64,000 nucleotides of DNA from an uncultured Paracoccaceae bacterium (lineage in GTDB: Bacteria; Pseudomonadota; Alphaproteobacteria; Rhodobacterales; Rhodobacteraceae): contig CANLQO010000001.1 in the NCBI GenBank assembly GCA_947493335.1, positions 496,001-560,000 on the forward strand, in the 5' to 3' direction. Position 1 is the first letter of the stretch. Each line of letters begins with the position of its first letter. This document shows, piece by piece, positions 17,645-26,358 of this stretch. The notes beneath the pieces are model-generated. The model made no database searches. It saw only the letters and a list, made by a program, of their open reading frames with translations, and had not been told where the DNA came from. A program made the position numbers and the translations under genes.

Positions 17645-18493
17645 TTACGAGTGTTTTTGCAAGGCGGCGCGTTCGGCATTCAGTTTGCGGGAATAGCCAG
17701 ACTGGATCACCTCGACCGCCACAAGCACCACAACAGAGAAGTAGAATGTGGATTTCGACATCGGCACGATTTCCTGCCCAAAGACATGCAGCGCGGCTTT
17801 CTTCGCTTCATCATGGGACATGCCCATGGCCTCAAGTCCATGCACAGCGGCCTGTCCGGCCTCACCCAGCAACACGACGCCTACAATCAGCAGGATGAAA
17901 AGTCCCAGAACCTCATACATCCGGTTGTTTTCGAGGAATTTCGTGACCCCGTCCGCAAGCAACAGCATGGCCGCACCCGAAAGCAGGATCGCGATGGCCA
18001 ATACCGGGAAGACATCGGTGATCGCAATTGCCGACAGCACGGAATCAAAAGAGAAAATGAGGTTCATGAAGACAATCAACAGAACGACCTGCGTGGCCGA
18101 TTTGGCCCCTTTGCCCTCAACGTCATGATCCAGATGGTCGAGCGAGAGCATATGCGCGATCTCTTTGACGGCTGTGTACATGATGAAGATACCGCCAAAG
18201 ACGAAAACACAGGTGGCAAAGTTAATCTGGCCAGTGATCACGCCGTCCCAAGTAAAGGTATAAAACGGCTCTGACAGGGCATCGATCAGGCGGATCATTG
18301 CAAACAGCAGGACGATCCTTAGGGCCACGGCGATGATGATCCCCCACATCCGCACGGATTTCTGTTGTGCGACGGGTGCGCGTTTACTCTCGATTGAAAT
18401 GTAGAGAAGGTTGTCAAAGCCCAGCACGGCTTGCAAAAAGCACAGCACAAGCAGGTTTAGCGCATTTTCCAGCGTCAGTAAGTCGGCCATCAT
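17645..18493 (-). CDS. TerC-family integral membrane protein
   Basis: A 282-residue membrane protein with about seven helices. The two acidic signature motifs of TerC, GFDNLLYIS near residue 25 and FSFDSVLSAIAITD in the middle, are both present and are proposed metal-binding sites within the membrane. TerC proteins are tied to tellurite resistance and, in recent work on relatives, to metal (manganese) efflux and protection of exported metalloproteins. It heads the run terC, small membrane protein, xpaC, telA on the minus strand. Confidence 0.92.
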   Translation of the reverse strand: MMADLLTLENALNLLVLCFLQAVLGFDNLLYISIESKRAPVAQQKSVRMWGIIIAVALRIVLLFAMIRLIDALSEPFYTFTWDGVITGQINFATCVFVFGGIFIMYTAVKEIAHMLSLDHLDHDVEGKGAKSATQVVLLIVFMNLIFSFDSVLSAIAITDVFPVLAIAILLSGAAMLLLADGVTKFLENNRMYEVLGLFILLIVGVVLLGEAGQAAVHGLEAMGMSHDEAKKAALHVFGQEIVPMSKSTFYFSVVVLVAVEVIQSGYSRKLNAERAALQKHS

Positions 18494-18551
18494 ATCAGTC
18501 CCAATTGGCGTTTCGCATTAACATGCCGAAGCGAGCGGGGCGGGGCAAGGT

Positions 18552-19343
18552 TCAACGGGCGCGCTTTTTCCCCGTTTGCGCGGGCTTGCGCCGGCGTGCC
18601 GGTTTGGCGCGGTCGTCCAGCCCCAGCTGATCCCGCACCACCCGGCGTTTGACCTCTTCGACCTCACCGGCCTTCAACTCACCCAATTGGAAGGGGCCAT
18701 AGCTGACGCGGATCAGGCGGTTGACGGTGGCGCCAATCGCCTCCATCGCGCGGCGGATTTCGCGGTTTTTGCCTTCGCGCAGGCTGATTGTCAGCCAGGC
18801 ATTGGCCCCGACCTGCCGGTCAAAGGTGACGATCATCGGCTGATAGGTCAGACCCTCTACTGTGATGCCGTTGCGCAACTGGTCCAGTTTGGCCTCTGAC
18901 GCGGTGCCCTTAATCCGGACCCGGTAGCGGCGCAGCCAACCGGTGGACGGCAGTTCCAGACGGCGCTTGACCTCGCCGTCGTTGGTCAAGAGCAACAGCC
19001 CTTCGGAATTGAGGTCAAGCCGCCCGACGGACATCACACGCGGCATATCCTCGGGCAGGGCCCCAAAGACGGTTGGGCGGTCCTTTTCGTCCCGTTCCGT
19101 CGTCACGAGGCCTGCGGGCTTGTGATAAAGCCAGATCCGTGGCGGCTCGGGTTCGCCCACAGGCTTGCCATCCACAGTGATCTTATCGGCGGAGGTGACG
19201 TTCAGGGCAGGGCTGTCGATGACCTTGCCATTCACGCTGATGCGGCCGTTCGCGATCATGCGTTCAGCCTCGCGCCGGGACGCGATGCCTGCGCGGGACA
19301 GGGTCTTGGCGATGCGGTCGCCCTTGGGGGTGTCAGTGGTCAT
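18552..19343 (-). CDS. rluB: 23S rRNA pseudouridine synthase, RluB/RsuA family
   Basis: A 263-residue enzyme: an N-terminal S4 RNA-binding domain (IAKTLSRAGIASRREAERMI), the catalytic motif GRLDLNSEGLLLLTNDG with the nucleophilic Asp, and a basic Lys/Arg tail. It isomerises a uridine in 23S rRNA (position 2605 in E. coli RluB). RsuA-like 16S enzymes share these features, so RluB is the best but not the only reading. The start MTTDTPKGDRIAKTL at 19343 is preferred over the ATG at 19382, which would reach tadA's start region on the other strand. Confidence 0.88.
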   Translation of the reverse strand: MTTDTPKGDRIAKTLSRAGIASRREAERMIANGRISVNGKVIDSPALNVTSADKITVDGKPVGEPEPPRIWLYHKPAGLVTTERDEKDRPTVFGALPEDMPRVMSVGRLDLNSEGLLLLTNDGEVKRRLELPSTGWLRRYRVRIKGTASEAKLDQLRNGITVEGLTYQPMIVTFDRQVGANAWLTISLREGKNREIRRAMEAIGATVNRLIRVSYGPFQLGELKAGEVEEVKRRVVRDQLGLDDRAKPARRRKPAQTGKKRAR

Positions 19344-19382
19344 GGGCTTGCCATACCCGGCATGGCTGTGCATGTGAAGCAT

Positions 19383-19829
19383 ATGTCGTTTCGCAGTTTC
19401 ATGGATGTGGCCCTGTCAGAGGCCAAGGCCGCCGCCGCGCGGGGCGAAGTGCCGGTCGGGGCCTGTCTGGTGCGGGACGGTGTGGTCATCGCCCAGGACG
19501 GGAACCGCACGCGCGAACGCCACGACCCCACCGCCCATGCAGAGGTGCAGGTGATCCGCGCCGCCTGCGCCGCGCTGGGGCAGGAAAGGCTGAACGGTTG
19601 CGATCTATATGTGACGCTGGAACCTTGCCCGATGTGTGCCGCCGCGATCAGCAACGCCCGCATTGCGCGACTTTATTATGGCGCGGCTGATCCGAAGTCC
19701 GGCGGGGTGGCACAGGGCGCGCGGGTCTTCAGCCATCCGCAATGCCACCACGCGCCAGAGGTCTATGACGGGCTGGCCGCGTCAGAAGCAGAGACGCTTT
19801 TGAGGGACTTCTTCGCCGCACGGCGCTGA
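19383..19829 (+). CDS. tadA: tRNA-specific adenosine deaminase
   Basis: A 148-residue zinc deaminase that converts A34 to inosine in tRNA-Arg(ACG). The zinc and proton-relay motifs are HAEVQVI (His and catalytic Glu) and PCPMCAAAI (two Cys). Length is typical. The start at 19383 gives the family N-terminus SFRSFMDVALSEA; a frame open to 19122 is inside rluB on the other strand. It is divergent from rluB with a 39-bp gap that must hold both promoters. A perfect AT-rich palindrome begins one base after the stop codon. Confidence 0.94.
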   Translation: MSFRSFMDVALSEAKAAAARGEVPVGACLVRDGVVIAQDGNRTRERHDPTAHAEVQVIRAACAALGQERLNGCDLYVTLEPCPMCAAAISNARIARLYYGAADPKSGGVAQGARVFSHPQCHHAPEVYDGLAASEAETLLRDFFAARR

Positions 19830-19880
19830 CGATTTTTTGCAAAAAATCGGTGGCAAATTCTTTGAAAGAATTTGGCGTCA
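19827..19880. repeat. twin AT-rich palindromes, terminator-like
   Basis: CGATTTTTTGCAAAAAATCG (19830-19849) is a perfect 20-bp palindrome. CAAATTCTTT and AAAGAATTTG (19854-19874) are 10-bp arms around one base. An outer pair TGACG (19827) and CGTCA (19876) brackets both. It lies between the convergent tadA and UPF0173 genes, so a bidirectional terminator role is likely. A similar twin element follows rnpB. Confidence 0.7.
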
Positions 19881-20549
19881 GAAGGAGAGCGGTTCCATCA
19901 CCTCTGGCGTTTTCACATCCACGCCGGGCAGCCCATCAATCAGTGGCTGCGCGTCCTGCGCCAAAAGCGGGAAGGTCTTGTAGTGGCAGGGGATCACGGT
20001 CATGAAGTTAAAGTATCGCTTGGCGGCATAGGCCGCGCCGTGCATCCCCATGGTGTAATGCCCGCCTGCGCACAGAATGCCGATATCAGGCTGATAAAAA
20101 TCCCCCATCCAGTCCATATCGGCCATGATGTCGGTGTCGCCTGAGACATAGATCATGTGCCCTTCGCCCCCGATCATGAACCCCGCCTCGGTGCCCGCAT
20201 AGCCTGCGCCAGTGCTTGACGAATGGGTCGCTTGCACCATCGACACTTTTGCCCCGGCAAGATCCACCGTTCCGCCTTTGTTGAAATCGATGGCCTCCAA
20301 GCCTTCGAATTGGCCGCACAACTCGGGGATACCCACAATCGGCGCGCTGGTTTCCGTCGCGATATCAGCCACTTCCGAGGCGTGATCAAAGTGACCATGT
20401 GTGAGCAGGATATGGGTCGTGCCAGCCAACACGTCCGCACGGCGGTCATCTGGAAAAGAGGGGTTCCCCGCCAACCAGGGGTCGATCAGCAAAACCGCAT
20501 CTTCAATTTCGATCCGAAAACTTGCATGACCTAACCAGATGATTTTCAT
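19878..20549 (-). CDS. UPF0173-family metallo-beta-lactamase-fold hydrolase
   Basis: A 223-residue metal-dependent hydrolase of the YtkL/UPF0173 type. It begins with the strand MKIIWLGHASFRI and carries the metal motif HGHFDH at 51-56, a second metal region GDTD and an invariant late His in PCHYKTF. These proteins are cytosolic and the substrate is unknown. The gene is convergent with tadA and divergent from the ceramidase-like gene. Confidence 0.9.
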   Translation of the reverse strand: MKIIWLGHASFRIEIEDAVLLIDPWLAGNPSFPDDRRADVLAGTTHILLTHGHFDHASEVADIATETSAPIVGIPELCGQFEGLEAIDFNKGGTVDLAGAKVSMVQATHSSSTGAGYAGTEAGFMIGGEGHMIYVSGDTDIMADMDWMGDFYQPDIGILCAGGHYTMGMHGAAYAAKRYFNFMTVIPCHYKTFPLLAQDAQPLIDGLPGVDVKTPEVMEPLSF

Positions 20550-20604
20550 GTCCGCGACTCCCTTTCACGTAGGGCAGTCTAAACAGCGTGACGCAAGGGG
20601 CAAG

Positions 20605-21261
20605 ATGAACTGGACCGATCAGATTGATGACTACTGCGAGCGGGTCGACCTGACGTTCTGGTCAGAGCCGGTTAATGCGATCACCAACCTCGCTTTCCTG
20701 ATCGCTGCGGTCTACATGTGGCGACGCACTTCCGGCGTCGTGCCTGCGCGGGCGCTGTGTGTGATCCTGTTTGCCATCGGGATCGGCAGCGGTCTCTTTC
20801 ACACCACTGCCACGCTTTGGGCGAGCCTTGCTGACACCGCCCCGATCGGCCTTTTCATCCTGTTCTATCTGTTTCTTGTGAACCGTGACGTGCTGCGCTT
20901 GCCCTTGTGGGGCGCGGCACTCGGCACCTTGATGTTTATACCCTACGCGGCGCTAATCTTGCCGGTGCTGGACCAGGTTCCTTTCGTGCGGATATCAAAT
21001 TTCTACTGGACCGTGCCAATCCTACTGGTGGTTTACGGCTTTGGCCTGCGCCGCACGCAGCCTGAGACCACCCGCGGGTTCTTCATCGGGGCGGCGATCC
21101 TGACGGTGTCGATCTGCCTGCGGTCGCTCGATGAAATCCTTTGCACGGCCTGGCCCATCGGCACCCATTTCGCCTGGCATATCCTGAATGCGGTCATGCT
21201 GGCCTATATGATCCACGTTTACACCGCACATGTCCTTGCAGGTCGCTGGGCACGGCGGTAA
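20605..21261 (+). CDS. ceramidase-family (alkaline ceramidase/CREST) membrane hydrolase
   Basis: A 218-residue seven-helix membrane protein of the CREST superfamily. Hallmarks are the N-terminal [12 protein letters not shown] and [14 protein letters not shown], the [20 protein letters not shown] segment supplying His, Ser and Asp of the membrane zinc site, and [10 protein letters not shown] near the C-terminus. Homologues hydrolyse lipid amides; in bacteria the substrate is unproven. Start at 20605 follows an AAGGGGCAAG site and gives the conserved N-terminus. Confidence 0.85.
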   Translation: MNWTDQIDDYCERVDLTFWSEPVNAITNLAFLIAAVYMWRRTSGVVPARALCVILFAIGIGSGLFHTTATLWASLADTAPIGLFILFYLFLVNRDVLRLPLWGAALGTLMFIPYAALILPVLDQVPFVRISNFYWTVPILLVVYGFGLRRTQPETTRGFFIGAAILTVSICLRSLDEILCTAWPIGTHFAWHILNAVMLAYMIHVYTAHVLAGRWARR

Positions 21262-21293
21262 ACGCGAAGCCAGCACAAAACGACGAGGATCTC

Positions 21294-21581
21294 ATGTCGA
21301 TTGACACCGAAACCGCCCGCCGCGTGGCCAAGCTCGCCCGGATCAAGGTTGAAGATGACGCGCTGCCCGCATTGGCGCAGGAATTTGGCGCAATTCTGGG
21401 GTTCATCGAGCAACTGAATGAAGTGGATGTGGACGGGGTAGAGCCGATGACATCCGTCACCCCCCAGCGCCTGAAGCGGCGCGAGGATGTGGTCACAGAC
21501 GGTGATCAGCAGGCCGCCGTGCTGAAGAATGCGCCCGATGCGCGCGAAGGGTTCTTTGCCGTGCCGAAAGTGGTGGAGTAA
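21294..21581 (+). CDS. gatC: aspartyl/glutamyl-tRNA amidotransferase subunit C
   Basis: A 95-residue GatC with the family pattern of an N-terminal helix pair ([18 protein letters not shown]), the [17 protein letters not shown] core, and a C-terminal FFAVPKVVE. It wraps around GatA and GatB in the complex that turns Glu-tRNA-Gln and Asp-tRNA-Asn into the amide forms. It is two bases from gatA, so the genes are coupled. Open frame extends upstream to 21141, but the ATG at 21294 gives the correct family length. Confidence 0.95.
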   Translation: MSIDTETARRVAKLARIKVEDDALPALAQEFGAILGFIEQLNEVDVDGVEPMTSVTPQRLKRREDVVTDGDQQAAVLKNAPDAREGFFAVPKVVE

Positions 21582-21583
21582 TC

Positions 21584-23053
21584 ATGTCTGAGCTAAGCAA
21601 ACTGACCATCGCCGCGGCCCGTGACGCCATGCGCAAGGGCGATCTGACCTCTGCGGAACTGACCGGTGCCTGTCTGGCCGAGGCTGACGCATCAGGTGCG
21701 CTGAACGCATTTGTGCATCACACACCCGACCTTGCCATGGAGCAGGCCAAGGCGGCCGACGCACGCGCCGGCGCGGATGCACCGTCGCTCAACGGTATCC
21801 CATTGGGGATCAAGGACCTGTTCTGTACCAAGGGCGTGCCCTCGCAAGCGGCGTCAAGAATCCTTGAGGGGTTCAAGCCGGAATACGAATCCACCGTGAC
21901 CACGCAACTTTTTGATGCGGGCGCGGTGATGCTGGGCAAGCTTAACATGGACGAATTCGCCATGGGCTCGTCCAATGAGACCAGCGTCTATGGCAATGCG
22001 GTGAACCCGTGGAAGATCGACGCGGACCTGACCCCGGGCGGCTCGTCCGGCGGCTCTGCGGCGGCTGTCGCGGCTGACCTTTGCCTTGCGGCGACAGGTA
22101 CCGACACCGGCGGGTCGATCCGCCAGCCCGCTGCATTCACCGGCATCACCGGCATCAAGCCGACTTACGGTCGCGTCAGCCGTTGGGGCATTGTCGCCTT
22201 TGCGTCCTCGCTCGATCAGGCGGGTCCGATGACCAAGGACGTGCGGGACAGCGCGATCATGCTGCAGGCGATGTGCGGCCATGACCCGAAGGATTCGACC
22301 TCTGCCGATATCTCGGTGCCGGATTTTGAGGCCGCGCTGACCGGCGACATCAAGGGCAAAACCATCGGTATTCCAAAGGAGTATCGCATGGACGGGATGC
22401 CCGAAGAGATCGAAAAGCTCTGGTCAGACGGTACCGCGATGCTGAAGGATGCGGGCGCCAAGATCGTCGATATCACGCTGCCGCACACCAAATACGCGTT
22501 GCCTGCGTATTATGTGATTGCGCCTGCCGAGGCGTCATCAAACCTTGCGCGCTATGACGGCGTCCGCTTTGGCCACCGCGCCAAATTGGAGCAGGGCGAC
22601 GGCATCACCGAGATGTACGAAAAGACCCGCGCCGAGGGTTTCGGGGCCGAGGTGCAGCGCCGTGTCATGGTCGGGACATACGTGCTGTCGGCGGGTTTCT
22701 ATGACGCTTATTACAACCGCGCCCGCAAGGTCCGCGCGCTGATCAAACGCGACTTTGAAACGGTCTTTGCCGATGGCGTCGACGCGATCCTGACGCCTGC
22801 GACGCCGTCCGCAGCCTTTGAACTGGGCGCGAATTTCGACCCCATTCAGATGTACCTCAATGACGTTTTCACGGTGACGGTAAATCTTGCCGGTCTGCCG
22901 GGGATCGCCATTCCAGCAGGGCTTGACGCCAAGGGTCTGCCTTTGGGGCTGCAACTGATCGGCAAGCCATGGGAAGAGGCGGAATTGCTGAACGTCGCCT
23001 ATTCACTGGAACGTGCTGCGGGATTTGTAGCCAAGCCTGCAAAGTGGTGGTAA
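21584..23053 (+). CDS. gatA: aspartyl/glutamyl-tRNA amidotransferase subunit A
   Basis: A 489-residue amidase-signature enzyme that releases ammonia from glutamine for the tRNA-dependent amidotransferase. The Ser-cisSer-Lys triad is visible: Lys77 in [10 protein letters not shown], the GGSSGGS loop at 152-158, and the nucleophile Ser in [10 protein letters not shown] shortly after. Length matches GatA. GatB, the third subunit, is not in the window. Confidence 0.96.
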   Translation: MSELSKLTIAAARDAMRKGDLTSAELTGACLAEADASGALNAFVHHTPDLAMEQAKAADARAGADAPSLNGIPLGIKDLFCTKGVPSQAASRILEGFKPEYESTVTTQLFDAGAVMLGKLNMDEFAMGSSNETSVYGNAVNPWKIDADLTPGGSSGGSAAAVAADLCLAATGTDTGGSIRQPAAFTGITGIKPTYGRVSRWGIVAFASSLDQAGPMTKDVRDSAIMLQAMCGHDPKDSTSADISVPDFEAALTGDIKGKTIGIPKEYRMDGMPEEIEKLWSDGTAMLKDAGAKIVDITLPHTKYALPAYYVIAPAEASSNLARYDGVRFGHRAKLEQGDGITEMYEKTRAEGFGAEVQRRVMVGTYVLSAGFYDAYYNRARKVRALIKRDFETVFADGVDAILTPATPSAAFELGANFDPIQMYLNDVFTVTVNLAGLPGIAIPAGLDAKGLPLGLQLIGKPWEEAELLNVAYSLERAAGFVAKPAKWW

Positions 23054-23084
23054 TCCCGTCAAAACGGTAAAATCGGGTGGCGTC

Positions 23085-23810
23085 TTGACCAAGGGTATCT
23101 CAATTCTGGCTTTGGCCGTGCTGGTTGCAGGCTGTACCGCGCCGGTACCGGAAAGCAACCGGGGCGTGGGCTTTGGCGATCCGATTGAATACGAACGTCA
23201 GCGGCTCGCTCGGGAACAGGCGCTGACCGGCTCTGGTTCCACCAATTTTGGCCCGCCAAGTGCCGTGCAAACGCAGGCGATCCCTTCGTCTGAACTTGCC
23301 GCTGCGGGGATCGGACAGGGCGGGCAGGTGGGCGCACCGCTTTCGGCACTTGATCCGAACCGGACACAAGATGTGCAGGCCAGCCCGACCAATGCGGCAC
23401 CGCAATTGCAAAGCAATCCAAGCATCTCGGATGAGCAGGATTTCAGCGCCGTCAGCAGCCGCGAATCCATCCAGTCCGACGCGCAGCGCCGTGCTGCACA
23501 GGCCGCGCAACGTGAGGTGATCGCGCCGACGGCCTTGCCCACGCGCCCTGCCAATACCGGACCCAATATTGTGGAATATGCGCTGAATGCGCCCAACCGG
23601 AAGGGGCAGGAGTGGTATTCGCGCAGCTTGTTGTCCGGGCAGGGGCGGTTCCAGCGCAATTGTGCCACCTATAATTCGCCCGATGCGGCACAGCGCGATT
23701 TTCTGGCCCGTGGCGGGCCGGAGCGTGACCCGCGCGGCATTGACCCCGATGGCGACGGCTTTGCCTGTGGCTGGGATCCGGCCCCCTTCCTGCTGGCGGC
23801 AGGCGGCTGA
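23085..23810 (+). CDS. lipoprotein with low-complexity middle and excalibur-like C-terminus
   Basis: A 241-residue lipoprotein with lipobox LVAGC at about 13-17. The central part (about 40-150) is Ala/Gln/Ser-rich and looks disordered. The C-terminus has NCATYNSPDAAQRDFLARGG and DPDGDGFACGWDP, a Cys-bearing calcium-loop pattern like the excalibur domain of surface proteins. Translation would start at a TTG (23085); no ATG is available in frame before the signal peptide. The function is unknown. The amidase gene follows immediately. Confidence 0.75.
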   Translation: MTKGISILALAVLVAGCTAPVPESNRGVGFGDPIEYERQRLAREQALTGSGSTNFGPPSAVQTQAIPSSELAAAGIGQGGQVGAPLSALDPNRTQDVQASPTNAAPQLQSNPSISDEQDFSAVSSRESIQSDAQRRAAQAAQREVIAPTALPTRPANTGPNIVEYALNAPNRKGQEWYSRSLLSGQGRFQRNCATYNSPDAAQRDFLARGGPERDPRGIDPDGDGFACGWDPAPFLLAAGG

Positions 23811-23812
23811 GG

Positions 23813-24490
23813 CTGACACGCCGCGATAGCCCCAATTTCGGGCCACGCCGGGATGGGGCGACGCCCGATCTGGTGGTGCTCCATTACACGGCGATGCGAT
23901 CCGCGCGCGCGGCCTGTGACACGCTCTGTAACCCCAAGACCGAGGTTTCGGCCCATTATCTGATTGCCGAAGATGGTGAGGTGATCAGCCTTGTGGATGA
24001 GGCAATGCGCGCCTGGCACGCCGGGGCGGGGCGCTGGGGGGCTGTGACGGATGTGAACAGCCGGTCCATTGGGATTGAGCTCGCCAATCCTGGCGATTGC
24101 CCCTTTGCCGCAGCACAGATGGACGCGTTGGAGGTGCTCTTGCGCGGCATCACACAGCGCTGGGCGATCCGGCCCGAGCGGGTCATCGGACATGCGGATA
24201 TGGCGCCGGGACGCAAGATCGACCCCGGTCTGCGATTTGATTGGCTGCGGCTGGCGCGGTCGGGGCTGTCAATCTGGCCCTCATCGGTTGCGGGCGCGCC
24301 TTCTTCGGACTTCGACGCGCTGGCCCGGCGGTTTGGCTATACGGCCGAGGTGGATGACGACACCCGCCTCGCCGCGTTTCGCCTGCGGTTTCGCCCTCGC
24401 GTCACCGGCCCTGTGGACGATACGGATCGTGCGATGATCGCCGATCTGGCGCAGCGCTTCCCCGTTGACGCGCAGGGCACGACCGCCTAA
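23813..24490 (+). CDS. N-acetylmuramoyl-L-alanine amidase (AmiD/AmpD type), start uncertain
   Basis: A peptidoglycan amidase of the Amidase_2 family that cuts the muramyl-alanine bond. Zinc-site features include LHYTAM, SAHYLIAEDGEV, HAGAGRWG, SIGIELANPG and GHADMAPGRKIDPG. The only standard start in frame is GTG at 23873, but the codons before it (SPNFGPRRDGATPDLV) look like genuine coding sequence supplying the first strand of the fold. I place the start at a CTG at 23813, just after the lipoprotein stop and a GAGG sequence; this is a judgement call. A C-terminal helical extension is present. Confidence 0.82.
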   Translation: MTRRDSPNFGPRRDGATPDLVVLHYTAMRSARAACDTLCNPKTEVSAHYLIAEDGEVISLVDEAMRAWHAGAGRWGAVTDVNSRSIGIELANPGDCPFAAAQMDALEVLLRGITQRWAIRPERVIGHADMAPGRKIDPGLRFDWLRLARSGLSIWPSSVAGAPSSDFDALARRFGYTAEVDDDTRLAAFRLRFRPRVTGPVDDTDRAMIADLAQRFPVDAQGTTA

Positions 24491-24498
24491 AGCCTGCA

Positions 24499-24878
24499 CC
24501 GCGCGGATGGCTGGATGATCGCGGGCGGGCAACTGTTCGAGGAAAGTCCGGACTCCAACAAAGCACGGTGCCGGGTAATGCCCGGCGGGGGCAACCCCAG
24601 GGATAGCGCCACAGAGAAGAGACAGTCCGGGCCCGCCCGGATTATGGTGAAACGGTGGGGTCAGGCCCACCGCGCGGCTGGCAACAGGCGCGGCACGGCA
24701 AGCCCCACCGGGAGCAATGCCAAATAGGGACCTCGTGCCGCAAGGCGGGGCGGCTTGTGCCCCAGACGGTCCGGGTTGGCAGCTAAAGGGGTGTTGGTAA
24801 CAGCACCTCCAGATGAATGATCATCCATCCGTGGCAACACGGGGGACAGAATCCGGCTTACAGGCCATCCGCGCGCAG
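24499..24878 (+). ncRNA. rnpB: RNase P RNA (type A)
   Basis: The catalytic RNA of RNase P, which trims the 5' ends of tRNA precursors. Two near-invariant regions are seen: GAGGAAAGTCCGGACTCC at about 24538-24556 and ACAGAATCCGGCTTACAGGC at about 24846-24864. The 5' stretch GCGCGGATGGC (24501) pairs with GGCCATCCGCGCG near 24864-24875 to form P1, which fixes the approximate ends. Size near 380 nt suits an alphaproteobacterial molecule. Small open frames across it on both strands are not real. Confidence 0.95.
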
Positions 24879-24881
24879 ACA

Positions 24882-24932
24882 CCGAATTTTCTAGAAAATT
24901 CGGCGGCCGACGATTATTCGCCGAATAATCGT
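24882..24932. repeat. twin AT-rich palindromes downstream of rnpB
   Basis: A perfect 22-bp palindrome (24882-24903, arms CCGAATTTTCT and AGAAAATTCGG) is followed after CGGCCG by a second palindrome (24910-24932, arms ACGATTATTCG and CGAATAATCGT around one base). It begins a few bases past the rnpB 3' end and may terminate or process that RNA. It has the same twin layout as 19827-19880 but different sequence. Confidence 0.7.
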
Positions 24933-25055
24933 ATTGCGCAGGCGCGCGTTCGGTTTTTCCCTGCCTTTGCGGTTGACTCGCAAGCCGCGCGGGGTAAAAG
25001 GCAGCTTCAATCAGATTCACGCCCGCGCCAGCCGCGGCGCAGCCGGAGAAGACAC

Positions 25056-25223
25056 ATGGCGAAGCCAACCACGATCAAGATCCGCCTGAACTCCACCGCG
25101 GGGACCGGGCATTTCTACGTCACCAAGAAAAACGCCCGTACCATGACCGAAAAGATGGTCGTGAAAAAGTACGACCCCGTTGTCCGCAAGCACGTGGAAT
25201 ATAAGGAAGGCAAGATCAAGTAA
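25056..25223 (+). CDS. rpmG: 50S ribosomal protein L33
   Basis: A 55-residue L33 ([18 protein letters not shown] to the C-terminal EGKIK), a small protein of the large ribosomal subunit near the E site. It lacks the CxxC zinc-ribbon pairs found in some L33 forms, so it is the zinc-free type; this is notable because zinc-free ribosomal paralogues are often Zur-regulated, but I see no Zur box in front of this gene. The start follows a CCGGAGAAGACAC site. A strong terminator follows. Confidence 0.95.
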   Translation: MAKPTTIKIRLNSTAGTGHFYVTKKNARTMTEKMVVKKYDPVVRKHVEYKEGKIK

Positions 25224-25245
25224 GCTGATCTGCTTTGACGCTTTC

Positions 25246-25275
25246 AAAGGCCGCGCCATTAGGGCGCGGCCTTTT
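25246..25275. terminator. bidirectional rho-independent terminator
   Basis: Arms GGCCGCGCC (25249-25257) and GGCGCGGCC (25263-25271) around a 5-nt loop, with AAA before and TTTT after. It lies between the convergent rpmG and the 25284 gene and suits both. Confidence 0.9.
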
Positions 25276-25283
25276 GCGTTGGA

Positions 25284-25736
25284 TTATTCCTCGGCCTGGG
25301 GGTCTTTGTGTGCGACCGTACCAGCCAATGGCACAATCGCGCGGGCCAGCGCCTGAAGTTCCAATGCGCGCGGCGTATCGGGTTCGCGCGCCAGATAATC
25401 CCGGGTCATCTGCGGCGTCCACATGGTGATAACTTCAAGATCCGGCATATTGCCTTCGAATTCCAAGACGAACTTCTGACGTTCGTCGTCTTCGAAATAA
25501 AACCTCAACCCGTTGTCATGGGGAAAGGAATAAAAGCCCAGAAACGTCACAACTTCACCTTCTGACAGCCAGCCGGTGCCATTTGCGGTTACGGTTTCGC
25601 GCACCTTGTAGCGCACGCCGTAGTCTAAACGCTCCGCGGCATAATCTCGCATCGGAAAGCTGAGGAAGCTGATCCGGTTGGTATGGGTCAGCGTCGTCGC
25701 GATTGGGTTATCCGGCACGTCAAAGGCCGAAGCCAA
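25284..25736 (-). CDS. hypothetical protein
   Basis: A 150-residue soluble protein I do not recognise. The sequence is aromatic-rich with alternating strands (YGVRYKVRETVTANGTG, GEVVTFLGFYSFPHDNGLRFYF, KFVLEFEGNMPDL), suggesting a small beta-barrel or sheet in the first two thirds, followed by a C-terminal helix. No signal peptide or membrane segment is seen. It shares a bidirectional terminator with rpmG; the cupin gene lies upstream on the same strand with a 70-bp gap. Confidence 0.65.
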   Translation of the reverse strand: MASAFDVPDNPIATTLTHTNRISFLSFPMRDYAAERLDYGVRYKVRETVTANGTGWLSEGEVVTFLGFYSFPHDNGLRFYFEDDERQKFVLEFEGNMPDLEVITMWTPQMTRDYLAREPDTPRALELQALARAIVPLAGTVAHKDPQAEE

Positions 25737-25806
25737 GGCGTTGATTTCCGGCCGGTTCAGGTGGCTTTATGCATAGTCGCCATAAGGCTGGCGTCCGAGC
25801 ACGGTT

Positions 25807-26277
25807 CTATTCCTGATAGGGGTTGCTGGCGGGGTTGCCTGCGTGATCGGTCCAGCGCCGTGTCTTCTTGGTGCGGTCCCATTCCAGAATGCGATCATCA
25901 TCGGGATAGGTGACGATATCGCCCGCCGACCGCGTACCGATGACCAGATAGCGGGCGTCTTCATTGCTGGTGTTTTCCAGACAATGCCCCGCAGGGTCAC
26001 CTGCCTTAAAGGTCGCCACATCGCCGGGGTGCAATGGGGTGACCGTGTCGCCTTCGTGCAATTGCGCAACGCCTGCGATCATATAGACCATCTCATCCTC
26101 GCGGGCGTGCCAATGCTTGATCGAGGATTTCGAGCCCGGCGGCAGAACCTCAATGAAGGCACCGAACTGGGTCAGCTCACCGCTGTCGCTGTAAAGTTCG
26201 GCGCGGTATGGGCCGCAGGGATTGCCTGCGCCATCGCTGGCATCGGTCTTGACGGTCTTGGGGGTGAAAATCGGCAT
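25807..26277 (-). CDS. cupin-domain protein
   Basis: A 156-residue single-domain cupin. Motif 1 appears as SSIKHWHAREDEMVYMIAG, with the His and Glu metal ligands, and motif 2 as HPGDVATFKAGDPAGHCLEN. The C-terminus RYLVIGTRSAGDIVTYPDDD is shared with a group of uncharacterised proteobacterial cupins. It probably binds a metal and a small carboxylate or sugar. Start at 26277 has an AGGAGGT site; an earlier in-frame ATG at 26343 lies within the terminator region. Confidence 0.85.
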   Translation of the reverse strand: MPIFTPKTVKTDASDGAGNPCGPYRAELYSDSGELTQFGAFIEVLPPGSKSSIKHWHAREDEMVYMIAGVAQLHEGDTVTPLHPGDVATFKAGDPAGHCLENTSNEDARYLVIGTRSAGDIVTYPDDDRILEWDRTKKTRRWTDHAGNPASNPYQE

Positions 26278-26310
26278 GGGACCTCCTGTGTCAGGTGGCC
26301 AGCATAACAA

Positions 26311-26339
26311 AAAGGGCCGGTGTCTCCACCGGCCCTTTT
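26311..26339. terminator. rho-independent terminator after the Bax-inhibitor gene
   Basis: Arms AAGGGCCGGTG and CACCGGCCCTT with a short TCTC-type loop, flanked by an A-run on one side and a T-run on the other. It follows the 26359 gene on the minus strand and separates it from the cupin gene. Confidence 0.88.
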
Positions 26340-26358
26340 GCAATTCATGTGGCGCGAG

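Noticed and set aside
24515-25068. Short frames on both strands around 24.5-25.1 kb
   Set aside because: They overlie the RNase P RNA and the palindromes behind it; the conserved RNA signatures explain the sequence.
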